Program-made: the position numbers and the translations under genes
Origin: Acidobacteriota bacterium
Lineage (GTDB): Bacteria; Acidobacteriota; Vicinamibacteria; Vicinamibacterales; UBA8438
Length of the DNA: 6,578 nucleotides
Assembly: GCA_012963185.1 (NCBI GenBank)
Contig: DTWD01000312.1
Coordinates: forward strand, 1-6,578
Direction: 5' to 3'
Part shown: one piece after another, positions 1 through 5,663 of the stretch
Layout: every line of letters begins with the position of its first letter
How positions within the stretch are numbered: position 1 is the first letter of the stretch
The notes under the pieces: generated by a model
The model's database searches: none
Seen by the model: only the letters and a program-made list of their open reading frames with translations
What the model was told of the DNA's origin: nothing

Positions 1-1280
1 CGATGTACAACCTTCCCACCATAAACCCATCGATTACTAGTCTGCTCTACTTGATCGCCATTAACAGGGTCAACTAGAAAATAAGTAAAATTTTGAAATA
101 GATTGAGTCTGCCCCGTAGGCCATATACCGTGACACGCGTCGATTGAGTGCCCCCTGACACAAGCGAGTCAAACGCAAGGCTATAACGTTTAGTGCTGCC
201 ACCAGCCGTTGGGTCGAGATTTCCAAACCGCGTAATCGTGCCGGCCTTCACCGCTCGACGTGGTATCTGGTCAGTGGAATTCCAATTAGCAGAATAGCCT
301 ATAGCAGTGACGGAAAATCCATTGCGGATATCGCCTTGACTGTAACGAATAACACCATTCCTTTTTCTCATGTTATCCGGTAATTCCCAGGGCCCATCGT
401 TTTTGCTGAGCTCTAAAGCCACAAGCAGGTTACCTTCCCCGACCTTCGGAGATGCAGCACCAAACACACGCCCCCAACCCTTCCCACCAGTGCTAACGTT
501 GAACAACGGTCGGTCCAGTACATTGAGATAACTAATATTTGCCGACCCTGCAGCAGAAAAGTCACCATGCTCAGCAAAATACGGCCCTTTGGTGTACTGC
601 ACGCCACTGACTAGTTCAGGAATCAGAAGATTGAGATCACTGTAACCATGCGCGTGCGCACCAGACGATTCGTTCATAGGAACACCAGCCACCGTCGTCG
701 CAAAATCTGACCCGTGGTCCAAATTAAAACCCCGCAGATAATATTGATTCGCCTTGCCTTCACCACTATGTTGGCTGGTAATAAAGCCAGGTACTGATTC
801 CAAAACTTCTCCCGGGCGCATGATCGGTCGCGACGCTAATTGCTCGGCCGTAATGGCCCCAACGCTGGCCGACGTCGCAATGCCGACTAAGTTTTGTCGC
901 GGATTCTCAAGATCGGCAATATTTCGAAACGTCCGACTGCCAGTGACAACGACATCGGCCGTCATCCCAAGCATGAGCACGACATCCACACGTTGCTCTG
1001 GCTCGGTCAACTCAACATCCCGGTTCGCTTGTGAGAAATTAATCAACCGAAAAGACAGCACGGCCTGTGACGCAACGACAGCGTCAAACCGGTAAGAACC
1101 CGTATCATCAGTCACCGCGACAACTTCACGTGTATCGGCAGTCAATTCAACCGTAACACCGGGCAGCACCGCACCGGTCTCATCAAATACGGTTCCGATG
1201 ACAGCGCGTTCCGATTGGGCCAACGCAATTTGTCCCACAAAAAATACAAATAGCACTATTTTAAATAGTCTAACCGGCAT
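1..1280 (-). CDS. TonB-dependent outer-membrane receptor with N-terminal carboxypeptidase-regulatory-like domain (partial, C-terminal barrel missing)
   Basis: The frame is open from an ATG at 1280 to the left edge, giving 426 codons without a stop; most of the beta barrel lies outside the window. Residues 1-21 form a signal peptide ending ALA, with cleavage before Gln22. Residues about 25-105 resemble a carboxypeptidase-regulatory-like beta sandwich (TVFDETGAVLPGVTVEL). Next comes a TonB-box-like ADVVVTGSR around 108-116, then a plug domain (about 130-255) with GEVLESVPGF, GEGKANQYYLRGFNLDHG, HAHGYSDLNLLIPE and YTKGPYFAEHGDFSAAGS. Barrel strands begin near residue 260. Family knowledge: such receptors import scarce ligands across the outer membrane using TonB energy. 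The ligand cannot be read from the sequence. No clear Shine-Dalgarno precedes this ATG, but no other start codon lies between it and the upstream in-frame stop. It follows the rhodanese by 217 nt, so it may have its own promoter. Confidence 0.93.
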   Translation of the reverse strand, partial: MPVRLFKIVLFVFFVGQIALAQSERAVIGTVFDETGAVLPGVTVELTADTREVVAVTDDTGSYRFDAVVASQAVLSFRLINFSQANRDVELTEPEQRVDVVLMLGMTADVVVTGSRTFRNIADLENPRQNLVGIATSASVGAITAEQLASRPIMRPGEVLESVPGFITSQHSGEGKANQYYLRGFNLDHGSDFATTVAGVPMNESSGAHAHGYSDLNLLIPELVSGVQYTKGPYFAEHGDFSAAGSANISYLNVLDRPLFNVSTGGKGWGRVFGAASPKVGEGNLLVALELSKNDGPWELPDNMRKRNGVIRYSQGDIRNGFSVTAIGYSANWNSTDQIPRRAVKAGTITRFGNLDPTAGGSTKRYSLAFDSLVSGGTQSTRVTVYGLRGRLNLFQNFTYFLVDPVNGDQVEQTSNRWVYGGKVVH

Positions 1281-1497
1281 ATAAAATAGAACCGTTTTAA
1301 CAAAGAGGTAGGTTACCTATGACCAGAGGTGACTTATTCAGCTTAGAAACAAACTGTAGAAATCTTGAGTGTGAGATTAGAATTGTAGTATTCCCACCCA
1401 CGTCTCCTATTTCCCAGCTTGACCGTCCGTATCCTCAATATACGTCCACGTCACCGCGCGTCTCTGCCGCACGTGGTGTCAGACCCTCCGAACGGTC
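1281..1497. other. Intergenic region between rhodanese and TonB receptor, no gene seen
   Basis: These 217 nt follow the TAA of the extended rhodanese frame. I see no coding signal on the minus strand, where stops occur in the continuing frame. The plus-strand frame crossing the region (1319-1699) is low in complexity and antisense to the rhodanese. The part nearest the receptor is AT-rich and presumably holds its leader, but I could not identify a convincing -35/-10 pair. A short inverted repeat (1306-1318) is listed separately. Confidence 0.6.
1306..1318 (-). repeat. Short inverted repeat in the receptor leader
   Basis: On the minus strand AGGTA-ACC-TACCT forms a perfect 5-bp inverted repeat with a 3-nt loop, ending 25 nt before the receptor ATG, and is followed by CTTTGTT. 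It could be a weak hairpin in the leader, a regulator half-site pair, or chance. There is no true U-tract, so it is not called a terminator. Confidence 0.25.
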
Positions 1498-1932
1498 TTA
1501 TCGCGTGGATGAGTCGGTCGGATACACGCGGTCACCAGAATACTCACGTAATCCGCAAAACCCAGCCGAACGGAATCCATTCTCTACAAGTAAGGCCGCG
1601 GCACGCGCAGCCCGTCCACCGCCCTGTCAAGCGGTAAGGATCATCTTATCTCTCGGCAATTCATCTAAACGGTCTTCCAACTCAAACAATGGAATATGAA
1701 TGTAGCCTTCGCGCGTTCCATATTTTTCGAGTTCCCATGCTTCGCGCACATCGAGTAAGACAACATTCGAATCAGCAAGTGTGTTATCAATCTCAGAAAC
1801 CTCGATACGTTGATCCTGACTCACCGGTTCCGGTAAATTCTCCGGCCGACGAATCGTTGGCTCCTGTGCCATCAGGGTCACTGCAAACAGAGAAACACCG
1901 ACGATAAGAATGAATAAATCACGTTTCACCAT
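1498..1932 (-). CDS. Exported rhodanese-like protein, probable selenoprotein with in-frame UGA at the catalytic cysteine position
   Basis: Read conventionally the gene ends at TGA 1627-1629 after 101 residues, which would cut the rhodanese domain just before its active site. In the same frame it continues for 42 more residues to TAA at 1498-1500, giving 144 residues. Residues 1-22 are a signal peptide (basic MVKR, hydrophobic core, cleavage near LMA/Q), so the protein should act in the periplasm or be secreted. The single rhodanese domain spans about 43-138: VVLLDVREAWELEKYG (57-72), GYIHIPLFELEDRLDELP (76-93), the strand MILTA (97-101), then UGA102-Q-G-G-G-R107-A-A-R. This fits C-x-x-G-x-R with Sec in place of Cys. 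The helix AALLVENGF and the tail GLREYSGDRVYP match the end of the fold. A ribosome binding site (AAGGTGA) precedes the ATG. Rhodaneses carry sulfur on this residue; with Sec a selenol redox or transfer role is likely. The physiological substrate is unknown. Alternative: a nonsense-mutated or misread Cys gene. Confidence 0.82.
1593..1613 (-). promoter_or_regulatory. Candidate bacterial SECIS hairpin inside the rhodanese coding sequence
   Basis: On the transcript GGCUGCG (1612-1606) pairs with CGCGGCC (1600-1594), seven pairs including one U-G, around a 5-nt loop CGUGC (1605-1601). One extra G-U pair (1613 with 1593) is possible. The loop begins 22 nt after the UGA and has G at its second position followed by U. 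This fits the general bacterial SECIS rule as I know it: a stem closed by a small loop with G among its first two bases, about 16-37 nt downstream. A lower helix of CAGG right after the UGA with CUUG (1590-1587) is possible but weak. The area is GC-rich, so a competing GCGG/CCGC pairing exists and the hairpin could be partly fortuitous. Confidence 0.6.
1627..1629 (-). other. In-frame UGA, probable selenocysteine codon (Sec102)
   Basis: The codon lies after MILTA and before QGGGRAARAA, so it occupies the first position of the rhodanese active-site loop C-x-x-G-x-R. TGC or TGT would give the ordinary Cys enzyme. A global code change is unlikely: all tryptophans in the roughly 1,900 other codons read here are TGG, and no other in-frame TGA is present in any gene. 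Confidence 0.78.
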
Positions 1933-1935
1933 AAG

Positions 1936-1942
1936 TCACCTT
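1936..1942 (-). promoter_or_regulatory. Ribosome binding site of the rhodanese gene
   Basis: AAGGTGA lies 3 nt before the ATG at 1932. It fixes the start and keeps the full signal peptide, and shows that the gene is equipped for translation rather than being a decayed remnant. Confidence 0.7.
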
Positions 1943-1993
1943 GTATTTCGTCCCGATTCAAGACTTGTAGAATACATCGAGCTATCACTATTT

Positions 1994-2012
1994 GGTAAGG
2001 ACAGTCGTTACC
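1994..2012 (-). repeat. Short inverted repeat at the end of the DUF1499 gene
   Basis: GGTAA and TTACC, 9 nt apart, form a 5-bp inverted repeat that overlaps the TAA stop of the DUF1499 gene. The stem is short and is followed by AAATAG rather than a T-run, so termination between this gene and the rhodanese is not supported. Confidence 0.2.
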
Positions 2013-2715
2013 TAGCAGTCAGTGCGTCACGGTAACGCCGTATACGGCTCGCATTCGCACCCAAATCTCCGACACCAACCCGCGAGAGAGACCGCACATC
2101 AATCCGACTGCCAACGCCCTCTGTACGAATTCGAATCACGATATCGTCGACAAAACCGAACCAAAATGTCGTATCTGTCGCCTCAATCCGCTGCTCACGA
2201 GCATCAGCAGCGGTTACCTTCCACCCCATATCGCGAGCAACCTCGAGCGCGAGATTAAATGCCTCGTCTGGTGACTCTGTCACCATAATTGGTGCTATGT
2301 CCGGATAGGCCTCGCGCTGCTGTTTTGCAAGCTCTTCACCACCGTAGTCGGTTCGGCCAAGGGCTACATGCTGAAAGGCTTCGACGAATCGTGGAGGGTC
2401 CGATATGTCAGTCGTAATATCGTGAATAGCCGGCGCACCAACAGCTAACACTACCGACATCCATGGCACGGACACCACACTGGCTACGACAAATAACGCA
2501 ACCGTCGCAAATGCACTTTTTCTGTCAACACCAGTACGCATGAGCGAAAAACCTATAACCAGTGCCGATAAGGATCCGACCGCAACACCCCCAGCAAAGC
2601 ACGCAAATGCCACACCAAGCGGTAAGACGCCCAGTCGATACGCCAACGGAATCAACACAACGCAGCCACTGACTCCGACAGCCAGGTAACTCGCCACGCG
2701 TTGTAAGCGTAACAA
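2008..2715 (-). CDS. DUF1499 family membrane protein
   Basis: The 235-residue product has three hydrophobic segments at about 9-29, 31-59 and 68-92. A C-terminal DUF1499 domain (about 97-235) follows: AIHDITTDISDPPRF, YGGEELAKQQREAYPDI, a GWKV segment, EQRIEATDTTFWFGFVDDIVIRIR and SRIDVRSLSRVGVGDLGANASRIRRY. These are the characteristic conserved blocks of the family. The biochemical role of DUF1499 is not known to me. The start is TTG at 2715, chosen because AAGGGGG sits 8 nt before it and an in-frame stop lies just upstream; an ATG at 2722 is out of frame. The gene begins 83 nt after the second VWA gene and ends 75 nt before the rhodanese, on the same strand, so co-transcription with either neighbour is plausible but not proven. 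All three hydrophobic segments precede the domain; its side of the membrane is not certain. Confidence 0.92.
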   Translation of the reverse strand: MLRLQRVASYLAVGVSGCVVLIPLAYRLGVLPLGVAFACFAGGVAVGSLSALVIGFSLMRTGVDRKSAFATVALFVVASVVSVPWMSVVLAVGAPAIHDITTDISDPPRFVEAFQHVALGRTDYGGEELAKQQREAYPDIAPIMVTESPDEAFNLALEVARDMGWKVTAADAREQRIEATDTTFWFGFVDDIVIRIRTEGVGSRIDVRSLSRVGVGDLGANASRIRRYRDALTAR

Positions 2716-2723
2716 AAGACATT

Positions 2724-2730
2724 CCCCCTT
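2724..2730 (-). promoter_or_regulatory. Ribosome binding site deciding the TTG start of the DUF1499 gene
   Basis: AAGGGGG is followed after 8 nt by TTG (2715-2713). This purine run, with the in-frame stop upstream, selects TTG over the out-of-frame ATG at 2722, which sits too close to it. Confidence 0.65.
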
Positions 2731-2798
2731 TACGAAAACCGATACGGACGCACCCTTAATTCAATTGTAAACAGTGAGCCGTGCAACAGAACAGTCCT

Positions 2799-3875
2799 TT
2801 ACGGCAGCAGCGCAACAACAACGACCACAGCCGCAGCAAGTTGCCACCATAGCTGTGTTTGCTCCTTTAGTAACAACGTCCCCCATCCAACCAACACTGC
2901 CGCCGCTAGAAGAAAATACCAGTAGAGCTCGGCAAAATCTTCCTGACGCTGGAGAATGCCGCGCGATGCCCGTTGAATATCTGCCAGTATCTTAAGAGCC
3001 ACTACTTGGTCTGACTCTGCACCCAGTTCATAGTACGCACCACCGCCTGCTTGCGCGATCGCACGCAACGACTGTCGATCCAGCACCGAATGAATGGGTG
3101 GCTCCGGTTCTTGATAGCGCCGCGCGGGTAATTGGGGAATAAAACCACCAGACGTGGTTCCGACACCAACAACATATACCCGGATATTACGGCTCTGCGC
3201 CAGAGCAAGCGCGCGCTCGACCTCACCACTCCAGGATTGCCCATCGGAGAGCACAATAAATGCTTTGGCACTGAGGCGGCGGCCATACAACTCCTCATCT
3301 TTGTCGACCATCTTGACGCCCCAGTAAATAGCGTCTTCGATGTTCGTATCCCAACTCGTATCATCTTGTAGTTGAAAGGGCGACTCTTCACCGAGGTGAT
3401 CAAGGAAGAAGAATAATGAGTTCGGATCGCTCGTCAACCGCACTTGGGGTGCCGTGCGGTGCGCAAAAAGCGCTAAGGCGACACGTTCCTGCCGCCAACT
3501 CAACACCTCAGCAAATGTCCGAAGCCAGCTAACAGAACGTTGCCATCGATCAGGCGTCACATCCGTGACTCGCATCGATGTGGAACCATCTTGCAAAACA
3601 ACAACATCGACGCCCGCGCTCTGCGTGACGGACATCAACACCTGTGGACGACCCAGATCCACAACAACCAATGCACTCGCAGCGACCACCATGAACCAAA
3701 AACTCAAACCACCGGCGAACGTAAAACGTTCAACGATGGGCACGGTTCGCTGCCCGTGTAAATACCGCACAGTCTGACGCCGACGAATCAATTGGCAAAC
3801 CAACGCAACGAGTAAGGCAACCGGAACGGTCAGTAACCAAAGAAAATCCTGCTCAACAAAGCGCATCCCAGGCAC
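2799..3875 (-). CDS. VWA-domain membrane protein, MxaL/BatB-like
   Basis: The 358-residue protein has two N-terminal membrane segments (about 11-30 and 55-73), a von Willebrand factor A domain (about 88-305), and two C-terminal membrane segments (about 317-336 and 342-358). The metal-ion-dependent adhesion site is intact: D96-G-S98-T-S100 in VVVLQDGSTSM, a threonine in SWDTNIEDAI (T177), and D211 in FIVLSDGQ. Such domains bind a divalent ion and mediate protein contacts. By position, after a VWA gene and a small MxaK-like gene, this corresponds to MxaL of methanol dehydrogenase clusters, whose members are linked to calcium insertion; BatB of aerotolerance operons is the related alternative. 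The start is GTG at 3875, with GAGGG 6 nt upstream and 3 nt after the preceding stop. An in-frame ATG at 3866 has a worse placed site. The C-terminus ends inside or just after the last membrane helix. Confidence 0.88.
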   Translation of the reverse strand: MPGMRFVEQDFLWLLTVPVALLVALVCQLIRRRQTVRYLHGQRTVPIVERFTFAGGLSFWFMVVAASALVVVDLGRPQVLMSVTQSAGVDVVVLQDGSTSMRVTDVTPDRWQRSVSWLRTFAEVLSWRQERVALALFAHRTAPQVRLTSDPNSLFFFLDHLGEESPFQLQDDTSWDTNIEDAIYWGVKMVDKDEELYGRRLSAKAFIVLSDGQSWSGEVERALALAQSRNIRVYVVGVGTTSGGFIPQLPARRYQEPEPPIHSVLDRQSLRAIAQAGGGAYYELGAESDQVVALKILADIQRASRGILQRQEDFAELYWYFLLAAAVLVGWGTLLLKEQTQLWWQLAAAVVVVVALLP

Positions 3876-3878
3876 GTC

Positions 3879-4565
3879 TTACCCTCGCTTACGAATACCC
3901 TGCCCAGCTCCGAGGGTCGGAGATTCATCCATCTCCGGGTCGACATCCTGCTGCAGCGGAACATAAATCTTGATTTCCTCCAAAGCCCCGTCTTCGGGTG
4001 ACTCGCCCTCCCGGCCATTCGGGTTAACAGAACCCATCGGGATATCAGCCCCAGCAGCAATATCCGCCCGAAGACGGATCAGGTACTCATAGTTATAGGC
4101 GGCATCAGGATGGTCAGGACTCTCCTGAAGTACTCCAAGGTAGACACCGATCGCGCCATCGATAGCTCGCAGTACCTCCTCACGCTCTGCTTCCGCGTTG
4201 ACGCCGGCGCGGTAGGCCGCATTTGCCACAATAAATTGAAGCGGAAGATTTTCCGTTACCTCGGCAGACGTCGTATCAGCATAGTCAGCAAGAATGCCGG
4301 CAAACTCGCCTCGCCAATAACGAAGGGTAACGCGACGTGCAGCTAAGTCCGCACGTGTATCACCAAAGAGCCATGGCATCGACTCAGCAAAATCTAAATA
4401 CTCGGACAGTTCTGCATAGGTCGTGTCCGGTGCATCAAGTTCTAATGTGGCCATCTGCTGCTCCGCCCGTGCAACACGCCGATCGATACGGCTTGCCGTA
4501 AGTGCAACAGCAGCAACACCACCAAGAATCACAGCAACAACGACGTAGTTAATTACGGTCCTCAT
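3879..4565 (-). CDS. MxaK-like membrane-anchored protein
   Basis: The 228-residue protein begins with a single hydrophobic anchor (about 4-24). A mostly helical region (about 27-172) follows that looks like degenerate tetratricopeptide-type helices: YAELSEYLDFAESMPWLFG, AARRVTLRYWRGEFAGILADY, PLQFIVANAAYRAG, and the hallmark DHPDAAYNYEYLIRLRADI (151-169). The tail (about 175-228) is acidic, rich in Gly and Pro, and ends in the basic GIRKRG. Its size, single anchor and position between two VWA genes match MxaK of methanol oxidation clusters; the equivalent slot in Bat operons is the tetratricopeptide protein BatC. It probably scaffolds the two VWA proteins on the outer face of the membrane; this is inference. 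The ATG abuts the TAA of the upstream gene, and its CGGAGG ribosome site lies in that gene's last codons, so translation is coupled. Confidence 0.72.
   Translation of the reverse strand: MRTVINYVVVAVILGGVAAVALTASRIDRRVARAEQQMATLELDAPDTTYAELSEYLDFAESMPWLFGDTRADLAARRVTLRYWRGEFAGILADYADTTSAEVTENLPLQFIVANAAYRAGVNAEAEREEVLRAIDGAIGVYLGVLQESPDHPDAAYNYEYLIRLRADIAAGADIPMGSVNPNGREGESPEDGALEEIKIYVPLQQDVDPEMDESPTLGAGQGIRKRG
3882..3886 (-). promoter_or_regulatory. Ribosome binding site deciding the GTG start of the second VWA gene
   Basis: GAGGG, within the last codons of the MxaK-like gene, lies 6 nt before GTG 3875 and 15 nt before ATG 3866. The spacing favours GTG and implies translational coupling with the upstream gene. 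Confidence 0.55.
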
Positions 4566-5663
4566 TTACGCGAACCTCCGAAACTGTTTGAACCCGAGGG
4601 TCATCGCCAACGCGATCATCCACAACAAAACCGCCACGAGTGCAAATGCTTGAAATCTTGGTTCATGGGCAACATAGCGCTTCACGCGAATCCGCCCCTT
4701 AGCGAGCGCATCGATCTCATGAATCGCAGAAAGAATCGCGGCTTCATTTTCAGCGGGAAAAAATTTTCCACCGGTTCGTTCAACCGCCAACTTCCATTGC
4801 TGATCGGAAATAATGTCACCGAGTTCCTGATCGTAGGCCGTGCGAATGAAATACACGGGGATTTCGTTGTCAGCGGCTTCCTGCATGATGTCGTCAAGAG
4901 TCACATCCTCAAATCGGGCACGCGTATCCTGGCCATCACTGAAAATGACAATGAGATTGCCTGTCGCTCCAAGAAAATCAAACGACCGGAACAGCTGCAC
5001 GCCACGACTAATCGCTTTCATAATGAGCGTGCCATGGTCGGGAAATCGTCGATATTCCTCCGGTGTGCCAATCAGACTAATACTCAGTAAGATATTTTGA
5101 TAGTCATTAGTAAACGGCGTCACAATGTAAGCTTCGTTACCAAACTGAACGAGCGAGACGAGATCCTGGTAAGGACCTTCCATCCGTCGTTTTACAAAAT
5201 ATTCTGCCGCCGAGACATTCGCGAGAAATGTATTACCAGCCGACAACTGCTCGGTCGCGAATGCCGTATTCATGCTCAGAGACGCATCAATCATCAGCGT
5301 GATGCGATGACCGGGATACGACGCTTCATCCTCGACCAATGCGGTATGGGGATCCGCAAGCGCAAACGCAAAAACAATTAAACCTAACAAGAAAAACGCA
5401 TACGCAACATGGCGAAGTGGCGCAGAATGACTCTTCGGAAAAAGGGCCGACCCAAATATGGCAGGCAGAACAATACGGTCTTCACCATTTCCGGTTCGAC
5501 GCATTCTCCGATACAGAAGAATTACGACGGATACTCCAATCAAGAGTGCGTACACCAACAACGCCGTATCACGCTGTAACAACGCGAACGTCCCACCACT
5601 CAGTTCTGTAAACTCACCGAGCGTCCTGCCAAGCAGAGCAGCAAAGTCACCTATCGTGGCCAT
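4566..5663 (-). CDS. VWA-domain membrane protein, MxaC/BatA-like
   Basis: The 365-residue protein has membrane segments at about 33-51 and 86-104, a von Willebrand factor A domain (about 119-322) and a final membrane segment at about 338-357. The metal site is complete: D126-A-S128-L-S130 in ITLMIDASLSM, a candidate threonine T212 in DHGTLIMKAI, and D243 in IVIFSDGQDTRARF. The layout, with the VWA domain between helices, matches BatA and MxaC families, which have near this length. Together with the second VWA protein it would make the paired VWA core of a MoxR-linked maturation complex. The ATG at 5663 overlaps the end of the upstream gene by 13 nt, and its own ribosome site is weak, which suggests coupling. 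It directly abuts the MxaK-like gene downstream. Which of the two related systems (methanol dehydrogenase maturation or Bat) applies cannot be settled without the genes to the right. Confidence 0.88.
   Translation of the reverse strand: MATIGDFAALLGRTLGEFTELSGGTFALLQRDTALLVYALLIGVSVVILLYRRMRRTGNGEDRIVLPAIFGSALFPKSHSAPLRHVAYAFFLLGLIVFAFALADPHTALVEDEASYPGHRITLMIDASLSMNTAFATEQLSAGNTFLANVSAAEYFVKRRMEGPYQDLVSLVQFGNEAYIVTPFTNDYQNILLSISLIGTPEEYRRFPDHGTLIMKAISRGVQLFRSFDFLGATGNLIVIFSDGQDTRARFEDVTLDDIMQEAADNEIPVYFIRTAYDQELGDIISDQQWKLAVERTGGKFFPAENEAAILSAIHEIDALAKGRIRVKRYVAHEPRFQAFALVAVLLWMIALAMTLGFKQFRRFA
4575..4580 (-). promoter_or_regulatory. Ribosome binding site of the MxaK-like gene
   Basis: CGGAGG lies 9 nt before ATG 4565, embedded in the Arg-Arg codons at the end of the upstream VWA gene. 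It supports the ATG that directly follows the upstream TAA. Confidence 0.65.

Noticed and set aside
754..1095. Plus-strand 113-codon frame
   Set aside because: It is the antisense shadow of the TonB receptor plug region, which has clear family motifs on the minus strand.
1482..1499. Possible terminator hairpin (AGACC and GGTCT arms) at the rhodanese stop
   Set aside because: The stem has only about five pairs, an 8-nt loop and no T-run after it.
1319..1699. Plus-strand 126-codon frame crossing the intergenic region and the rhodanese 3' part
   Set aside because: It is rich in Ser, Arg and Pro, has no domain-like pattern, no convincing ribosome site, and is antisense to the better supported rhodanese reading.
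1627..1932. Rhodanese gene simply ending at the TGA as a truncated protein or pseudogene
   Set aside because: The frame is intact after the TGA with the active-site loop and the end of the fold preserved, there are no other lesions, the ribosome site and signal peptide are intact, and a SECIS-like hairpin follows. A point error or very recent mutation cannot be fully excluded.
2525..2722. Minus-strand 65-codon frame starting ATG at 2722
   Set aside because: It overlaps the DUF1499 gene out of frame; that gene has strong family motifs and a well placed ribosome site for its TTG.
2716..2798. Promoter between the second VWA gene and the DUF1499 gene
   Set aside because: TTGCAC and TACAAT-like hexamers occur but with spacing far too short; no acceptable -35/-10 pair was found.
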